A stretch of DNA of 64,000 bases from Blepharisma japonicum (GCA_949751835.1 CATKHK010000059.1:1-64000), one strand, 5' to 3'. Shown: positions 42,620 to 53,241, counted from the first letter of the stretch. The notes: generated by a model from the letters alone, not told the origin. Translations and numbers: made by a program.

Positions 42620-43396
42620 ATGGCATTGTCTGGATTAAAAAGTAACTTAGATGAATCTGATAGTGATGAAGAGCCAGAATTCCTCCAATATAAAGTAGTG
42701 ATCTTAGGTGATGGTACAGTTGGCAAAACATCACTATGCATGTGTCTGAATGAAGCAGAGTTCCAAGTTCGCTACAAGCAAACAATTGGTCTTGACTTCT
42801 TTGTGAAACGTTTAGAACTCCCTGGAAATATCCATATCGCCCTTCAGATATGAGATATCGGAGGCCAAAGCATTGGCAGCAAGATGCTAAGCACTTATAT
42901 ATACGGCGCCAACGCAGTTGTGTTTGTTTATGATATTACGAACTATCAATCATTTATTAACTTAGAAGAATGACTGCAAGTGGTAAAGAAAACTTTTGAA
43001 GGAATTGACTTACCTTATATGTGTCTGATTGGCAATAAAACTGACTTATTCCACATGCAGGCTGTAAAGCTCGACAAGCACAACACATTTGCTGACCGAA
43101 ATGGACTATACTCCTACTTAGTAAGTGCAAAGACTGGGGATCAAGTTTATAACTCTTTCTTCCGAGTTGCAGCAGATTTAAGTGGAGTTGTCCTTTCTGC
43201 AGCTGATATAGAAAGCGCGCAAAAAGTGATCAAAGCTGAAATTGTCACTTATGCAAACTCAGAAGAGCAGCAGCAGCCTAAGATTGTAACAGTAAATACA
43301 GCACCTCCTCCAACAGCTCCAGCAACACCTCATGTTACACTTCCTCCAGCTCCAGCTCAACGAGAAAAAAAGAAGAAAAAATGCACTATATTTTAA
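42620..43396 (+). CDS. RAB28: Rab28 GTPase
   Basis: 258 aa. Rab28 travels with BBSome/IFT trains in cilia in many eukaryotes. Features: [76 protein letters not shown]. Both marked W are TGA (42851-42853, 42971-42973) and align with Trp of Rab28 elsewhere. DIGGQ instead of DTAGQ is typical of Rab28. It ends KKKKKCTIF, a CaaX prenylation box preceded by a Pro/Ala-rich linker. Confidence 0.96.
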
Positions 43397-43784
43397 TAAG
43401 TGATTAAATAATTATTAGGTCAGCTTAGATAGTCCTTAAATATCATATTAATATTCAAATCTATATCAATCATATCAAATATAAGCTAAATACTTACTTA
43501 AGTAATTAAAACTAATAAAAATTAATTTTATATAAACTTTGGAATCAAACTAATTATATTTTATGTCATTTTATTGAGTTTATTAATTATATTAGCAGTG
43601 CCCATTAATTAAATTATAATTTTAAACATGAAATGTAATAGAATACTTTCTACCCTTACTATATATAATTTCCAAAAATTTATGTTTTATCTATCCCTAG
43701 TAGGAGAATTTCATTATTTGATTATCAATCACAAATTTTAATTAAATCAATGGAGATAATAAATAAGAGAGAGGTAATCGGTAT
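43397..43784. other. Spacer upstream of glutathione peroxidase
   Basis: About 390 bp, AT-rich. No supported gene or element. It should contain the Rab28 3' end and the peroxidase promoter. Confidence 0.5.
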
Positions 43785-44288
43785 ATGGGCAATAAACTTA
43801 AAGGCCCTTTGCCTTTCCAATCTATCTACCAGATAGTTGTGAAAGACATAGATGGGCAAGATGTCAGCATGTCTAAGTATCAAAACAATGTCATGCTGAT
43901 TGTCAATGTTGCATGTGAGTGAGGGCTTACCACGAAAAATTATGATCAACTTATGGAGCTTGATAACAACTACAGAGAGCGTGGCTTAAGCATTCTTGCG
44001 TTCCCTTGTAACCAATTCTTTGGCCAAGAGCCAGGGACTCATGAAGAAATTAAGAGCTTTGTCAGAGGAATCGGTGCTAAATTTGACATTTTCGCCAAGA
44101 TTAAGGTAAACGGAAAAGAAGCATGCGATCTCTATAAATTTTTAAGACTAAGCTGCAGACTTCGAGGAAGTAAAATTGGTTGGAATTTTGGCAAATTTTT
44201 AGTTGACAGACAAGGAAATGTATTCCAATATTACGGACCAAGAACAGAACCAAGAAAAATCGTGCAAGACATTGAAAAACTGCTTTAA
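43785..44288 (+). CDS. Glutathione peroxidase, candidate selenoprotein (UGA at catalytic site)
   Basis: 167 aa thiol/seleno-peroxidase. The active-site run is VNVACE-[TGA]-GLTTKNYDQL; homologs have NVAS-x-(Sec or Cys)-G at that point, so the TGA at 43920-43922 (codon 46) is the catalytic residue. The other tetrad members are kept: Gln in AFPCNQFFGQEP, and Trp and Asn in IGWNFGKFLV. Read as Trp, the enzyme would lose its peroxidatic residue; read as selenocysteine, it is a normal seleno-GPx. A SECIS-like fold lies just 3' of the TAA. The family-typical FGQEP and monomeric length suggest a GPX4-type phospholipid hydroperoxidase. MGNK start fits possible myristoylation. Confidence 0.9.
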
Positions 44289-44294
44289 GAGAAT

Positions 44295-44343
44295 AAACTA
44301 AGTGAAAGCCATTGCTAAAATATATGTGGTGGTTGGAGAGTTT
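44295..44343 (+). promoter_or_regulatory. SECIS-like element in the glutathione peroxidase 3' flank
   Basis: Starts 7 nt after the TAA. Lower helix AAACU/AGUUU (44295-44299 with 44339-44343); non-Watson-Crick quartet UGAA (44303-44306) facing GGAG (44335-44338); upper helix AGCCAUUGC (44307-44315) with GUGGUGGUU (44326-44334), 9 pairs of which 4 are G-U; loop UAAAAUAUAU (44316-44325) with unpaired A's. The distance from the UGA of the quartet to the AA is 11 nt, as in eukaryotic SECIS elements. Folding is by eye; the high G-U content is the weak point. Confidence 0.65.
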
Positions 44344-44426
44344 TACTTATAGCAATTAAATAATACAGATTTATCAAAACTAAAATAAATTGTTTCATAA
44401 AATATAATTATTAAAATTTTTCATAT

Positions 44427-45239
44427 ATGAATACAGAAATGGTCAACTTTTTTAACTTTGGGTCTGGCAAGCCAGTATTATGGCTTCATGGATTGCTAGG
44501 AAATGCTCTAAATTTAAGTAGCATAGCAAAAGGAATTGATGGAAATCATTTTCTATTAGATGCAAGAAATCATGGAAGAAGTTTCCATCAACCAGGTATG
44601 ACATATAAAATACTTTCTGATGATATATTTAGATTTATGGATAAGCACGATATCCCAAAAGCATCTGTTGTAGGGCACTCAATGGGCGGAAAAACAGCTA
44701 TGTATGCTTGCTGCACTAGACCTGAAAGATTTGAAAAAGTTTGCATTCTTGATGTTGCACCTATTTCCTATATTTTTATGATGAATCAGCGATTTCCAGA
44801 GCTAAGGCAATATCTAGAGTATATGAAATCACTGCATTTAGAAGGAAAATCGAGAAAGCAAATAGAAAAAGAAATAGATGACCATTTCCATGATAAGCAT
44901 ATTACTGCGTTATTGTCTTCAAATATGAAAATGGAAAAGGAAAACCATTATGTTTGGAGAGTAGGATTAGATAATTTACTTCAAGGCTTAGATGACATTG
45001 CTGGATGGGTAAATCCTAACGGAACGTTTGCAGGAGAAGTTCTAGCACTTTCTGGAGGAAATTCTAAGCATACAATAAGGAATCCAATACTGACGGACAA
45101 AATAAAACTGATTGATTTTTATACACAGATAATGCCAAATACGCGAATCCAATTAGTAGCTGGTGCTGGGCATTTTTTGCATGCAGAAAAGCCAAAAGAA
45201 GTACAAAACAAAATAAAAGAATTTTTAACTAGCAGTTAA
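44427..45239 (+). CDS. Alpha/beta hydrolase, ABHD11-like
   Basis: 270 aa. Serine hydrolase fold: oxyanion HGLLGNALN, LLDARNHGRS, nucleophile elbow VVGHSMGGKTAM, and the catalytic His in VAGAGHFLHAEKP. The DARNHG and GHSMGGKTAM blocks match ABHD11, a mitochondrial lipid-related hydrolase, though there is no clear import signal here. The catalytic acid is probably Asp near residue 90 or 225. All conserved. Start M1 or M5. No TGA codons. Confidence 0.88.
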   Translation: MNTEMVNFFNFGSGKPVLWLHGLLGNALNLSSIAKGIDGNHFLLDARNHGRSFHQPGMTYKILSDDIFRFMDKHDIPKASVVGHSMGGKTAMYACCTRPERFEKVCILDVAPISYIFMMNQRFPELRQYLEYMKSLHLEGKSRKQIEKEIDDHFHDKHITALLSSNMKMEKENHYVWRVGLDNLLQGLDDIAGWVNPNGTFAGEVLALSGGNSKHTIRNPILTDKIKLIDFYTQIMPNTRIQLVAGAGHFLHAEKPKEVQNKIKEFLTSS

Positions 45240-45309
45240 TTTGCACAATTTTTAAAAATCGATGATTATCTTAATTTTCTCAATAAAATAAATTGAACTA
45301 TAGTGATAA

Positions 45310-47949
45310 TTATTTTGCTGGAAATTCAGAAAGAAGTTCTTGCTCTAATCTTTGGGCAAGTCTAAATATATATTACTCTCTTTTTTCTAGTCTCTTTGCC
45401 AATATAACTCCTCTTCCTAGCATTTTTGCTTTGATAAAAGTGCTCAATATCAAATCTGGCTGTTTCAATGTAGAAGCCACTAAAAGAGCTTCTTCATAGC
45501 ATTCTTTATCAATCAAAAACGAGTACAATTTCATCAAAAACTCTGAATTTTTCGATTTTTGTAGCATTTCTTTAATAATGTGTTTATTTTCAATTATTTT
45601 TTGGTCCTAAATATAAATCACCAGCACTATCGGAATGTTATTTTTTATTGAAATTTCTATTTTTTGTTCATATGATAAAGAAGGTAGATCTAGAGCAGCC
45701 TCAGGAAGTCCTAGACTTTCTAGACACAGAGCAATTTTAGGCTGTAGCATTTCATGCATCTTAAATGTAAGTGGAAACGCCTCAGCAGCTAATCCTGAAC
45801 CTACAAGCATGCAAAATCTTAAGAAAATTGATGTAAGAGGAATAATGAATAATTGATAAGAGCTATTTACCATCAACAAGTTTCCTTGAAAAACAGCCAA
45901 AATTGAGCAACACTCATGAGGTTTTCTATAAAGCTCAGAAATTTCTTTATCCTCTTTAAGGTTAACAACCTCGCTTTGAAAGCTCAATTCTTGGTTTATA
46001 TCAAGCCCATGTGAAGCCAAGAGAAAAGGAGTTTTTAAACAAGGCAAGATCCAATACACATCTGTATCTGTTGAATAAAAAAACACTGAATAGCACCAAA
46101 ACCCTGTCCGAATTATATGGTTTATCCTTCATAAAAAAGTAAATTCAGGATAGTTTTTGTAAACGTAAAATTCTGTTTTATAAGCAATAATGCAATAGTT
46201 GTCAGACCAAAAAATGTAGTGAGGCTCAGGAAAAGGCTCTCCAATCTGTTTTAAGCTTTCCCAAGAGTAAAAGCAGGTTGAAGCAGAATTGTCTATAGTA
46301 TATGTGATACCTAATAAGCTGCCTCCAAAGATGCCAGTAGGGTTTGGCATTTCATCACCTCTATAAATTAACGATACTCTGCCTTTGGATACTTCATAAA
46401 CAAGAAGCAGAATTTTGGATACAATAGAAGAAAAAGAACCAGTTGTATCGTCTTCATTTATAGGGCAGATTACTGCAAATCTATCATATTTAGAATGCCA
46501 TACAAGCTGAGTTGTATATCCAGATTTTACTCTGTCAGGGATTCCCATTGGATTAATACCGTCTGAACCTATAAAAAATATATCATACAGGCCAGTCTGC
46601 TTTGACAAAGCTGCTAGAAAATTCCCTGATGGAGACACAGTAAGTTCTATTGAGCTTCCAATTATTCTTGAAGACGTTTCAAGCCTATGGAATTGAGTTG
46701 ACATTGTATTGTCTTCATTCATAGCAAAAACTGCACTTTGTAAGCAATCATCTTTAAAACAATAAAAAAAATGGCTTGGCGCTGGCGAAGTCATGCTTTC
46801 TGGTATAATATTCGTATTAAATAAAGGGGACCAGCCAAAGGCAGGTACAGTGAATCTTTCATAATATAAAGTATAAACACCGCTTTGAGTTACTACAAAT
46901 AACAAATATGGCTGCAGCTCATGAATTTTAATCTCTAAGATTTTGTGAGTTCCAGGAATAACGGCTGCAAGATCAATTAAAATATTGAATTCTCTTTGGT
47001 CTTTCGGCAGATTATGCATTGTTGTATCAATAGCTAAAATTTGTGATCCACCAGAATGGCAAAAAGTCATTGACTGAGGAAATAGAGGATGCTGTGAAAA
47101 TACAGAGCCAAGAACTTTCTTTTTATTGCCATCTTTCATATTTTTATATCTCGCAATTTCAGTTGAAGTCGCAACATTTCAAATTGCAAGTGTTTTTTCA
47201 CTACCAACGCTGACTAGTTGCATTAATCCAGGATTTAATGATAGTGATGCAATAGAACCACTATGAGCTGCTGACAAACCTGATGGAATTCTAAATGCTG
47301 GGGCGTCTGTACAAGTATCCACATTTCAAACAGCCAAAATTCCATCTGAGCTCCCACTAAGCAAAATAGGTCTTTCTCTCAAGTTTTTCGAAAAACTTAG
47401 CAGCTTAGTAATACCTCTTGTGTGCGTCCCTTTCGGAAAAGTTTTCACAAGTTCCCATTCCTGGCAATCCCAGATTTTTATGCTTCCATCCCCACAGCCA
47501 ATTGCTAAATAGCTAGAATCAATTATTTCTACACAATTCAAAGCTCGGAAATCTAGCTGACTTTGAAGAATAGTTGATGTCGCTCCTGAAATATAATCAA
47601 AAAATCCAATTTTATTCTCCATCACAACGACTATTCAATTGCATCTTCCTCCTTTGCCTTGGAAAGCTTCTATTGTAATATTTGTGTTTTTATTAAGCCA
47701 TTTCCATCTAAGTACATGCTTATCAAAGAATTTGACATCTCTAAGGGGTCCTCCGAATACTTCTTCATCAAGATCAATAGAAGAATATACCTTAAGGACT
47801 GATTTCTGTAAATAATCTCATAAATAAATTACTCTATTTTCTTCAGCTAATAAAAGTCAAGGATGAACCGGATGTGCTGCTACAGAAACAGGCTTTGATG
47901 CGCTTGGTATAAAAAATCCAAAAGAAATATCCTTTTTAGAAATTCTCAT
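45310..47949 (-). CDS. WD40-repeat protein with alpha-solenoid tail, two 15-nt introns
   Basis: 869 aa after splicing. The N-terminal beta-propeller repeats include HPVHP-W-LLLAEENRVIYL-W-DY, YLAIGCGDGSIKIWDC, LLSGSSDGILAV-W-NV and SEKTLAI-W-NV; further propeller-like strands follow to ~residue 640, then helices (EMLQKSKNSEFLMKLYSFL; YEEALLVASTLKQ), like COPI or BBS/IFT scaffolds. Six TGA codons are Trp, several at the family WD position. Introns at 45362-45376 and 45607-45621 bring the end to TAA at 45310-45312. Not named with certainty; a vesicle-coat or trafficking scaffold is likely. Confidence 0.85.
45362..45376 (-). other. 15-nt spliceosomal intron
   Basis: Minus-strand GTAATATATATTTAG; contains an in-frame TAA if retained. 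Second intron of the WD40/solenoid gene; after it the frame runs KRELAQRLEQELLSEFPAK and stops. Confidence 0.85.
45607..45621 (-). other. 15-nt spliceosomal intron
   Basis: Minus-strand GTGATTTATATTTAG, a GTGA donor. It ends in an in-frame TAG, so removal is required to join IPIVL with DQKIIENKH. Confidence 0.85.
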
Positions 47950-48492
47950 AATAACTTTAAAATGAATCCTTATTTTGGTTTCGGATCTATAACAATGCTG
48001 GCTTAGAATTTAAGATGCTGACCTTGTGCATATTGATAATAAAATATTACGCTGATAACTTTTACTATTTTAAGACTTTGAAGGAGAGAGAAGATGATAT
48101 TTTATTTTAGATTAAATTAATTAAAACAAAGACACTGAACTTCGCTAAGTATGTCTGTAAACTAAATTTTAGTGATAAAAGTGCTTTATCATAAATATTT
48201 ATCTATAATTCATCAATATTGAATTAATTTAATCAAGGAAGTTAGCTTAAAGCTTACACATCCATATAGATTCATCGCTTTGAAGATCTCTAACAGCCTT
48301 TTAGATATCTATATAAATTGCTTAATAAATTAGATTAAGGAGAAAATTTGACTTACCTGGTTTTTTGGGTGATTAATAATTAATCATTAAATAGAATTTT
48401 TTTAAGTTTCTGATAGATTTAATTTAAATTCCACCTTGTAAGCTCTAGAAAATTTATCCAATTTTATCAATTATTTTATAATAAAAATAACC
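47950..48492. other. Divergent spacer
   Basis: About 540 bp between the WD40 and ankyrin gene starts. AT-rich, no supported open frame or structured RNA. Confidence 0.5.
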
Positions 48493-49647
48493 ATGGGCGC
48501 TTGTTGCACAAGTCAAAAACATGTGAACCTCGCAAAATATGTTACTGAAAAATTAGCCCTTGCTATTGATCGCCAATCACTTGATAAGATAAAAGACGTT
48601 ACTGTAAAGTATTTAAAAGGCAAAAGTCCTTATAAAGATCCAGTTATAAACATAAACGATCCCATCTTCAAAATAAATCAATGTGACATGAATGCACTTG
48701 GCTATGCTTTGTACTTAGGCGCGACAGATATTTTTAAATATCTTGTCCAAGAGACTAAAGCCAAATTTTCAGCTATGAACCGTCTATATTTGCAATTGGG
48801 GAAGCGGCCAATAGATGTAATTTGTGAGCTTGGGCATTTTGCTTTATTTGAATTTTATCTTCCGCTATACCTTAAAAACGAAGAAGTTAACGATGATGCA
48901 AATAATGAAGAAGAAAGCGAAGAGCTTTCCATTTTTGCTAAATCAAAAACTACCAAATCTCACACCCAAGACAAAAGTAAGCTTGTGGTTCCGTATAGCA
49001 CTATGACACCAGTGCAAAGAATTGTAGACAAAGGAAGACTTTCTATGCTTCGCTATGTCTATGAGTACTTTAAAGATAAACCAGAAAACTCAGAATTCTC
49101 CGTTAGCTATTTAGATGAAACCACCGGAGAAAACTGTGGCCTAATTGCGTGTAGGACTGGAAATATTGAAATCATACGATATTTATATGAAGTTTGTCAT
49201 GTAGATTTTCATATTCTTAATAAAAGAAAAGAAAATGCGATCCAAATAGCAGCAGTATGGTCAAAAAAAAGAAAGCAAAAAAAATTTAAAGATTGTATAA
49301 AGTATCTGGTAGAGGTTATTGGGGTGGATTATACTTATGAATTTGAAGAAACCTTATTAGTCTTGGAGGATAAATCAATTATTAATTATTTAGAAGAAAA
49401 ACTGCAAGAAGATGGATTTTCGGTAAATAAAGGGAAAATTGATGATAAATACTCTTTGAGCAAAAATAGAGTACCACCAATTCCAGACCCGAAGTTTGAA
49501 GCGAAATTGAGCAAAATCAAAGGCACAAACTTTAACTTCACAGAATTATTCAAGGAGGAGCTTGTAGAATCAAAGTCTGAAATAAGCTCTATTAGTGCGA
49601 AGTATAGCAAATCTTTTAGTATGATGAACAATGAGAGTATTATTTAG
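48493..49647 (+). CDS. Ankyrin-repeat protein with N-myristoylation signal
   Basis: 384 aa. It starts MGACCTSQ, a strong myristoyl-plus-palmitoyl context. Ankyrin-like helix pairs: MNALGYALYLGATDIFKYLV, KRPIDVICELGHFALFEF, TPVQRIVDKGRLSMLRYVYE, CGLIACRTGNIEIIRYLYE. An acidic low-complexity insert (~130-145) splits the repeats. The tail (~320-384) is Ser/Lys-rich. A membrane-tethered scaffold is likely; partner unknown. No TGA codons. Confidence 0.86.
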   Translation: MGACCTSQKHVNLAKYVTEKLALAIDRQSLDKIKDVTVKYLKGKSPYKDPVININDPIFKINQCDMNALGYALYLGATDIFKYLVQETKAKFSAMNRLYLQLGKRPIDVICELGHFALFEFYLPLYLKNEEVNDDANNEEESEELSIFAKSKTTKSHTQDKSKLVVPYSTMTPVQRIVDKGRLSMLRYVYEYFKDKPENSEFSVSYLDETTGENCGLIACRTGNIEIIRYLYEVCHVDFHILNKRKENAIQIAAVWSKKRKQKKFKDCIKYLVEVIGVDYTYEFEETLLVLEDKSIINYLEEKLQEDGFSVNKGKIDDKYSLSKNRVPPIPDPKFEAKLSKIKGTNFNFTELFKEELVESKSEISSISAKYSKSFSMMNNESII

Positions 49648-49909
49648 TATTATCATCAATTTTAATCATTAATTTTTAATAATTGCGGGAAAATAATCTA
49701 ATATTATATAAACAAAATAATCATTTTTGTTAAATTTTGGGTTTTAAGGATTTTTTATGCTCCATTTGAATATATAAATGCATCCTCTAATGCTCCAAAA
49801 AATTAATTCGAGTAAGATCAGAAACTATAAAACCTTATCATTTCATGAAAAGTCAAGAAGATTTATATACAAATAAATAGAAGAACTTTAAGGCAGACTA
49901 ATATTATTA

Positions 49910-52219
49910 TTAAACTGAGACTCCGCTTAGCTTTCCTTCTTGCTGTCTTGCTTTAATGTAGTTTAAGGTAGCTCTCAGATACGATTTAATTTCTTTAACA
50001 TTAACTCTGCTGTCCCCTTCTTTTTCTGCGGTTGCAATACTGTCTTTAGTAGCTTGGAGGAGCTGGTTCACAGTATCTTCTTCTAGCGTGCTAACACCTT
50101 GCAGCATATAATAAAGGATTTTATTGACCAATGTCACATATAAATTAACAGAATTCTTATGAGTAATACAGATTTCAGCAATTTTTGCAGCTTTTCCTAA
50201 GCAGTCGCTTACTATTCTTTCGTTTTGACTGAACTCATTATAGAATAAGTGAGTGCATAAGCATAGTCCTAAGCATTGGTCTTGCTTTTTCAATTGCCTT
50301 AATGACTGCTGAGTGCATAATTTTACGAGGGAATCAGAAGTTTCATCATCAAAGCAATTCAAAGTTACTAAAGTGGCGCAAATTAAGTTAATTGCTGCAT
50401 GCTTTGCAAATGAGTCAGCAAGCTCTTCTTTATAGACATAAAAGGCCTGCTCTACAAACTCTAAGGCGGTATGCTGGAACTTTTTGTTTTGGAATTGATT
50501 TGTAAGTTGCAGACATTGCAAATTCAGTTTTAAGGCTAGGTCTGGATTATTTTCTGAGGTTTTGCTTACAAGCTCAGCTAAAACCTCCAAAACTTGTTCA
50601 AGCTTAGTATTCCAACTATCCTCAGTATGATTCAAAAGTCTAGCAAAATTAATAAAAGCAAAAATCAAGGCTGGAAAAGTATATTTGATTCTTTTATCCC
50701 CTCCTTGTGAAAATCGTTGCTTAAGAAGACTTAAAATTTTATATTGAGTATCAAGATCAGTTGATTTTACCAGATGTGCCAATTTTGCCATGTTATTTTG
50801 TTCATCTTCGAACTCATAAGCATCAAATCCTTCTTCTGAGTCACTAGTATCATAGAGCAATGGTGACACAAATTCAAGTAACTGTGTAGTTGTCTCCACT
50901 GTATCAAGGAATTTTTTGCTTACTACAACTGATTGGACGATTTTGAATGCTACTTGTTTTCTAGAAGAAAAAGGCAGATAAGTCATTAATTTTGGATAAT
51001 TATTCATAGTCAAAATTGCAAAGGATAAAGTTTCCAGTGGGAAGGACAAGAGCTTTACTATCGATTTAAGCGATTCTGGATGTGATCTGTTTTCTGGAGT
51101 ACTTTTGTCCATTAGTGATACACAAGATTCCAATATGGTGTTAACGTTATTTGTATCTAATGGATAGCATTTCAATGAAAGCTTCATAAAAGCCACTTCT
51201 AAAAGCAGCAGTTTTTTAGTATCTAGGGAACTTTCTTGTTCAGATATCACCTTGTCAATGTAAGCTTTTACTAGCCCAAAAACATCAATATTTTGTAAAA
51301 TATCAAGCTCAGCTTCTCCAGCGTAGTCTGAGAGTCTGTTTAAAAGGGTTATCACAATTGACTGAATGTCAACTGTTGGCTGTAAATTGCTACAAGTTTC
51401 AAGGAGTAGCTGAAGTGTCTGCAAATGATAATCGTCAGAAAACGCTTGTATAACGCAATCCATTAAATATTGCTGAGAAATCGCGTCTTTATTTGACACC
51501 ACAATTTCCATAATTTTAGGCATGACTATTTCTTGGTAAAGGTCAATATTAACACCTTGCAAGCTTGATAATCTGTTGATATTTTCTCCTACAGTCACTC
51601 TTAAGTCGTTTCTTTCTTTTTCCCTTTTAGTTTTATCTTTCACAGACCCTGTGTGCTGCATTCTGATCCAAAGGCGGTTCATCTCAGACAAATTCTGTAT
51701 CAAAAAATCAATGGAATCAGTGACATCTCCATCGCTATAATCTGAGCCTTTATCAGGGAGTTTGTCCTTGCAGACCTTGTTTAGATAATATCTTAAAAAT
51801 AACCCTCTGAGAGGATGCTGGACCCCTTTGACCATTTCTATCAAGTCTTTTAGCACATCTTTTGCAGGAAGCTCTTTAGTCTGTATATAAACTGATCCTA
51901 CCGTGATTAACAAGTAAAGCCTAGGGAGGATGCTGATGGTATGCTGAACTTTCTCATAAAGCTCCACAATTTTAGTCCCTCTTCTGGATTCTTCTCGGAA
52001 ATATGCTTCTATCCTGCTTAACTGATCGAAAACTTGCATGTAGAGCTCAAAATAAGATCGAGGAGACAATAATGAAGTGCGAAGTTCACCAATCATATTA
52101 GAAGCGTGCTTTAAAGCTTCGTTAAGATTATTGGAATCAAGCGCTCTCTGCATATGATATGACTCGTCTTTCACTACGGAAATAGCGTCTTCTAAACACT
52201 TTGTTTGGTCCTCGTCCAT
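49910..52219 (-). CDS. VPS35: Retromer subunit VPS35
   Basis: 769 aa alpha-solenoid scaffold of retromer, which returns receptors from endosomes to the Golgi. The N-terminal ALKHASNMIGELRTSLLSP region and the conserved LPRLYLLITVG (VPS26-binding) are diagnostic, together with GVQHPLRGLFLRYYL and RLWIRMQ. Length is close to the usual ~790. A probable acidic linker is DTSDSEEGFDAYEFEDE. It contains no TGA and no detectable intron. It lies 50 bp downstream of the TPR/RRM-like gene. Confidence 0.96.
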   Translation of the reverse strand: MDEDQTKCLEDAISVVKDESYHMQRALDSNNLNEALKHASNMIGELRTSLLSPRSYFELYMQVFDQLSRIEAYFREESRRGTKIVELYEKVQHTISILPRLYLLITVGSVYIQTKELPAKDVLKDLIEMVKGVQHPLRGLFLRYYLNKVCKDKLPDKGSDYSDGDVTDSIDFLIQNLSEMNRLWIRMQHTGSVKDKTKREKERNDLRVTVGENINRLSSLQGVNIDLYQEIVMPKIMEIVVSNKDAISQQYLMDCVIQAFSDDYHLQTLQLLLETCSNLQPTVDIQSIVITLLNRLSDYAGEAELDILQNIDVFGLVKAYIDKVISEQESSLDTKKLLLLEVAFMKLSLKCYPLDTNNVNTILESCVSLMDKSTPENRSHPESLKSIVKLLSFPLETLSFAILTMNNYPKLMTYLPFSSRKQVAFKIVQSVVVSKKFLDTVETTTQLLEFVSPLLYDTSDSEEGFDAYEFEDEQNNMAKLAHLVKSTDLDTQYKILSLLKQRFSQGGDKRIKYTFPALIFAFINFARLLNHTEDSWNTKLEQVLEVLAELVSKTSENNPDLALKLNLQCLQLTNQFQNKKFQHTALEFVEQAFYVYKEELADSFAKHAAINLICATLVTLNCFDDETSDSLVKLCTQQSLRQLKKQDQCLGLCLCTHLFYNEFSQNERIVSDCLGKAAKIAEICITHKNSVNLYVTLVNKILYYMLQGVSTLEEDTVNQLLQATKDSIATAEKEGDSRVNVKEIKSYLRATLNYIKARQQEGKLSGVSV

Positions 52220-52269
52220 TTAATTCCACAATGGTAATTATAAAGATTTAATTGAAAGAAATATTTATA

Positions 52270-53241
52270 TTAGTTCACCCGCACTTCAGCTACCCGCAAA
52301 GAGCTGATAGGCGATGGATCAATATAATTGAAAATCGAGTCATAAAGATCAGTACCAAGCAGCCCTCTTACGGAAACTTCTCCTTCTGGTAACTCCTCTT
52401 TAACTTTAGCACTATGTCCGTCAATTGGTAAGCTAAGTACATAGCCTTTAGGATCCCGATCAAAAATTATATAATCAAAGGTCGGGTTGGCTTTTCTGTA
52501 CTCTTCCATCTTATGACGCGCATAATGGGCATCACCTATGATTTCTCCAGTTTTTGTGACCCATTCCACTCTATGACGGGTCCAATTTCTGAAGGCCTCC
52601 AAAGCTTTACGTGCTGATGAATGTGAGTTGAATCGGAGGAAAGCGTAGTAATTTATATCGCCATCCTCTTCTTCATGTCCCATTACAACTTCTAGGATTC
52701 TTGAAGAATTGTTGAAGAGTCCAGTCACTTTCTGAGAGGATTCATCTTTCCCAAGGCCAGAAACCTTTAGGATTCGGCTAAGAGAACTTGTGGTTTCGTC
52801 CAACTGCTTGTATATGGTATTGTATAGGTTCTGGTATTTTTCGTAGTTGTTCATAAATAGACCACGGTTTTCTTCTAAAAGTTTGCAAGCTTCAGCTGTT
52901 TTGCCTCGCTGGTGCAATAAACTAGCTAAATCCTTGACAGCGCTTTCAACCCTGTCACCTTGATTTATGGCTTGCTTATAGTAAAATTCCGCTTTTTTGT
53001 AGTCTCTGTCTTTGTATTCAGCCTGTTTGGCTTTTGCGTAGGGATTATCTCCATGAGGTATTGGAAGCGCCTTATTTGAGTCGCCGCCAGAAAGTGGTGA
53101 AGAGGGATCACTCTTGAACTCCGGTGGTGAAATTGATTTTTTAGGGAATTTTTTGTTTAAAGCCTTTTTAGCTTTTCCTTCTTTAGAGCCAAAGATTTTC
53201 TGCCTCGGTTCTTCTGATGATCGTTGTTCTGACATAAACAT
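52270..53241 (-). CDS. TPR-like plus RRM-like protein
   Basis: 323 aa. Residues 1-65 are basic and Pro/Ser-rich. Residues ~65-150 hold TPR-like helix pairs (NPYAKAKQAEYKDRDYKKAE, AVKDLASLLHQRGKTAEACKLLE). Residues ~165-230 look RRM-like (ILKVSGLGKDESSQKVTGLF, YYAFLRFNSHSSARKALEAF). This mix suggests RNA binding with a protein-interaction module, but neither domain is strong. The remaining C-terminus is unassigned. M1 or M3 start. No TGA codons. Confidence 0.76.
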   Translation of the reverse strand: MFMSEQRSSEEPRQKIFGSKEGKAKKALNKKFPKKSISPPEFKSDPSSPLSGGDSNKALPIPHGDNPYAKAKQAEYKDRDYKKAEFYYKQAINQGDRVESAVKDLASLLHQRGKTAEACKLLEENRGLFMNNYEKYQNLYNTIYKQLDETTSSLSRILKVSGLGKDESSQKVTGLFNNSSRILEVVMGHEEEDGDINYYAFLRFNSHSSARKALEAFRNWTRHRVEWVTKTGEIIGDAHYARHKMEEYRKANPTFDYIIFDRDPKGYVLSLPIDGHSAKVKEELPEGEVSVRGLLGTDLYDSIFNYIDPSPISSLRVAEVRVN

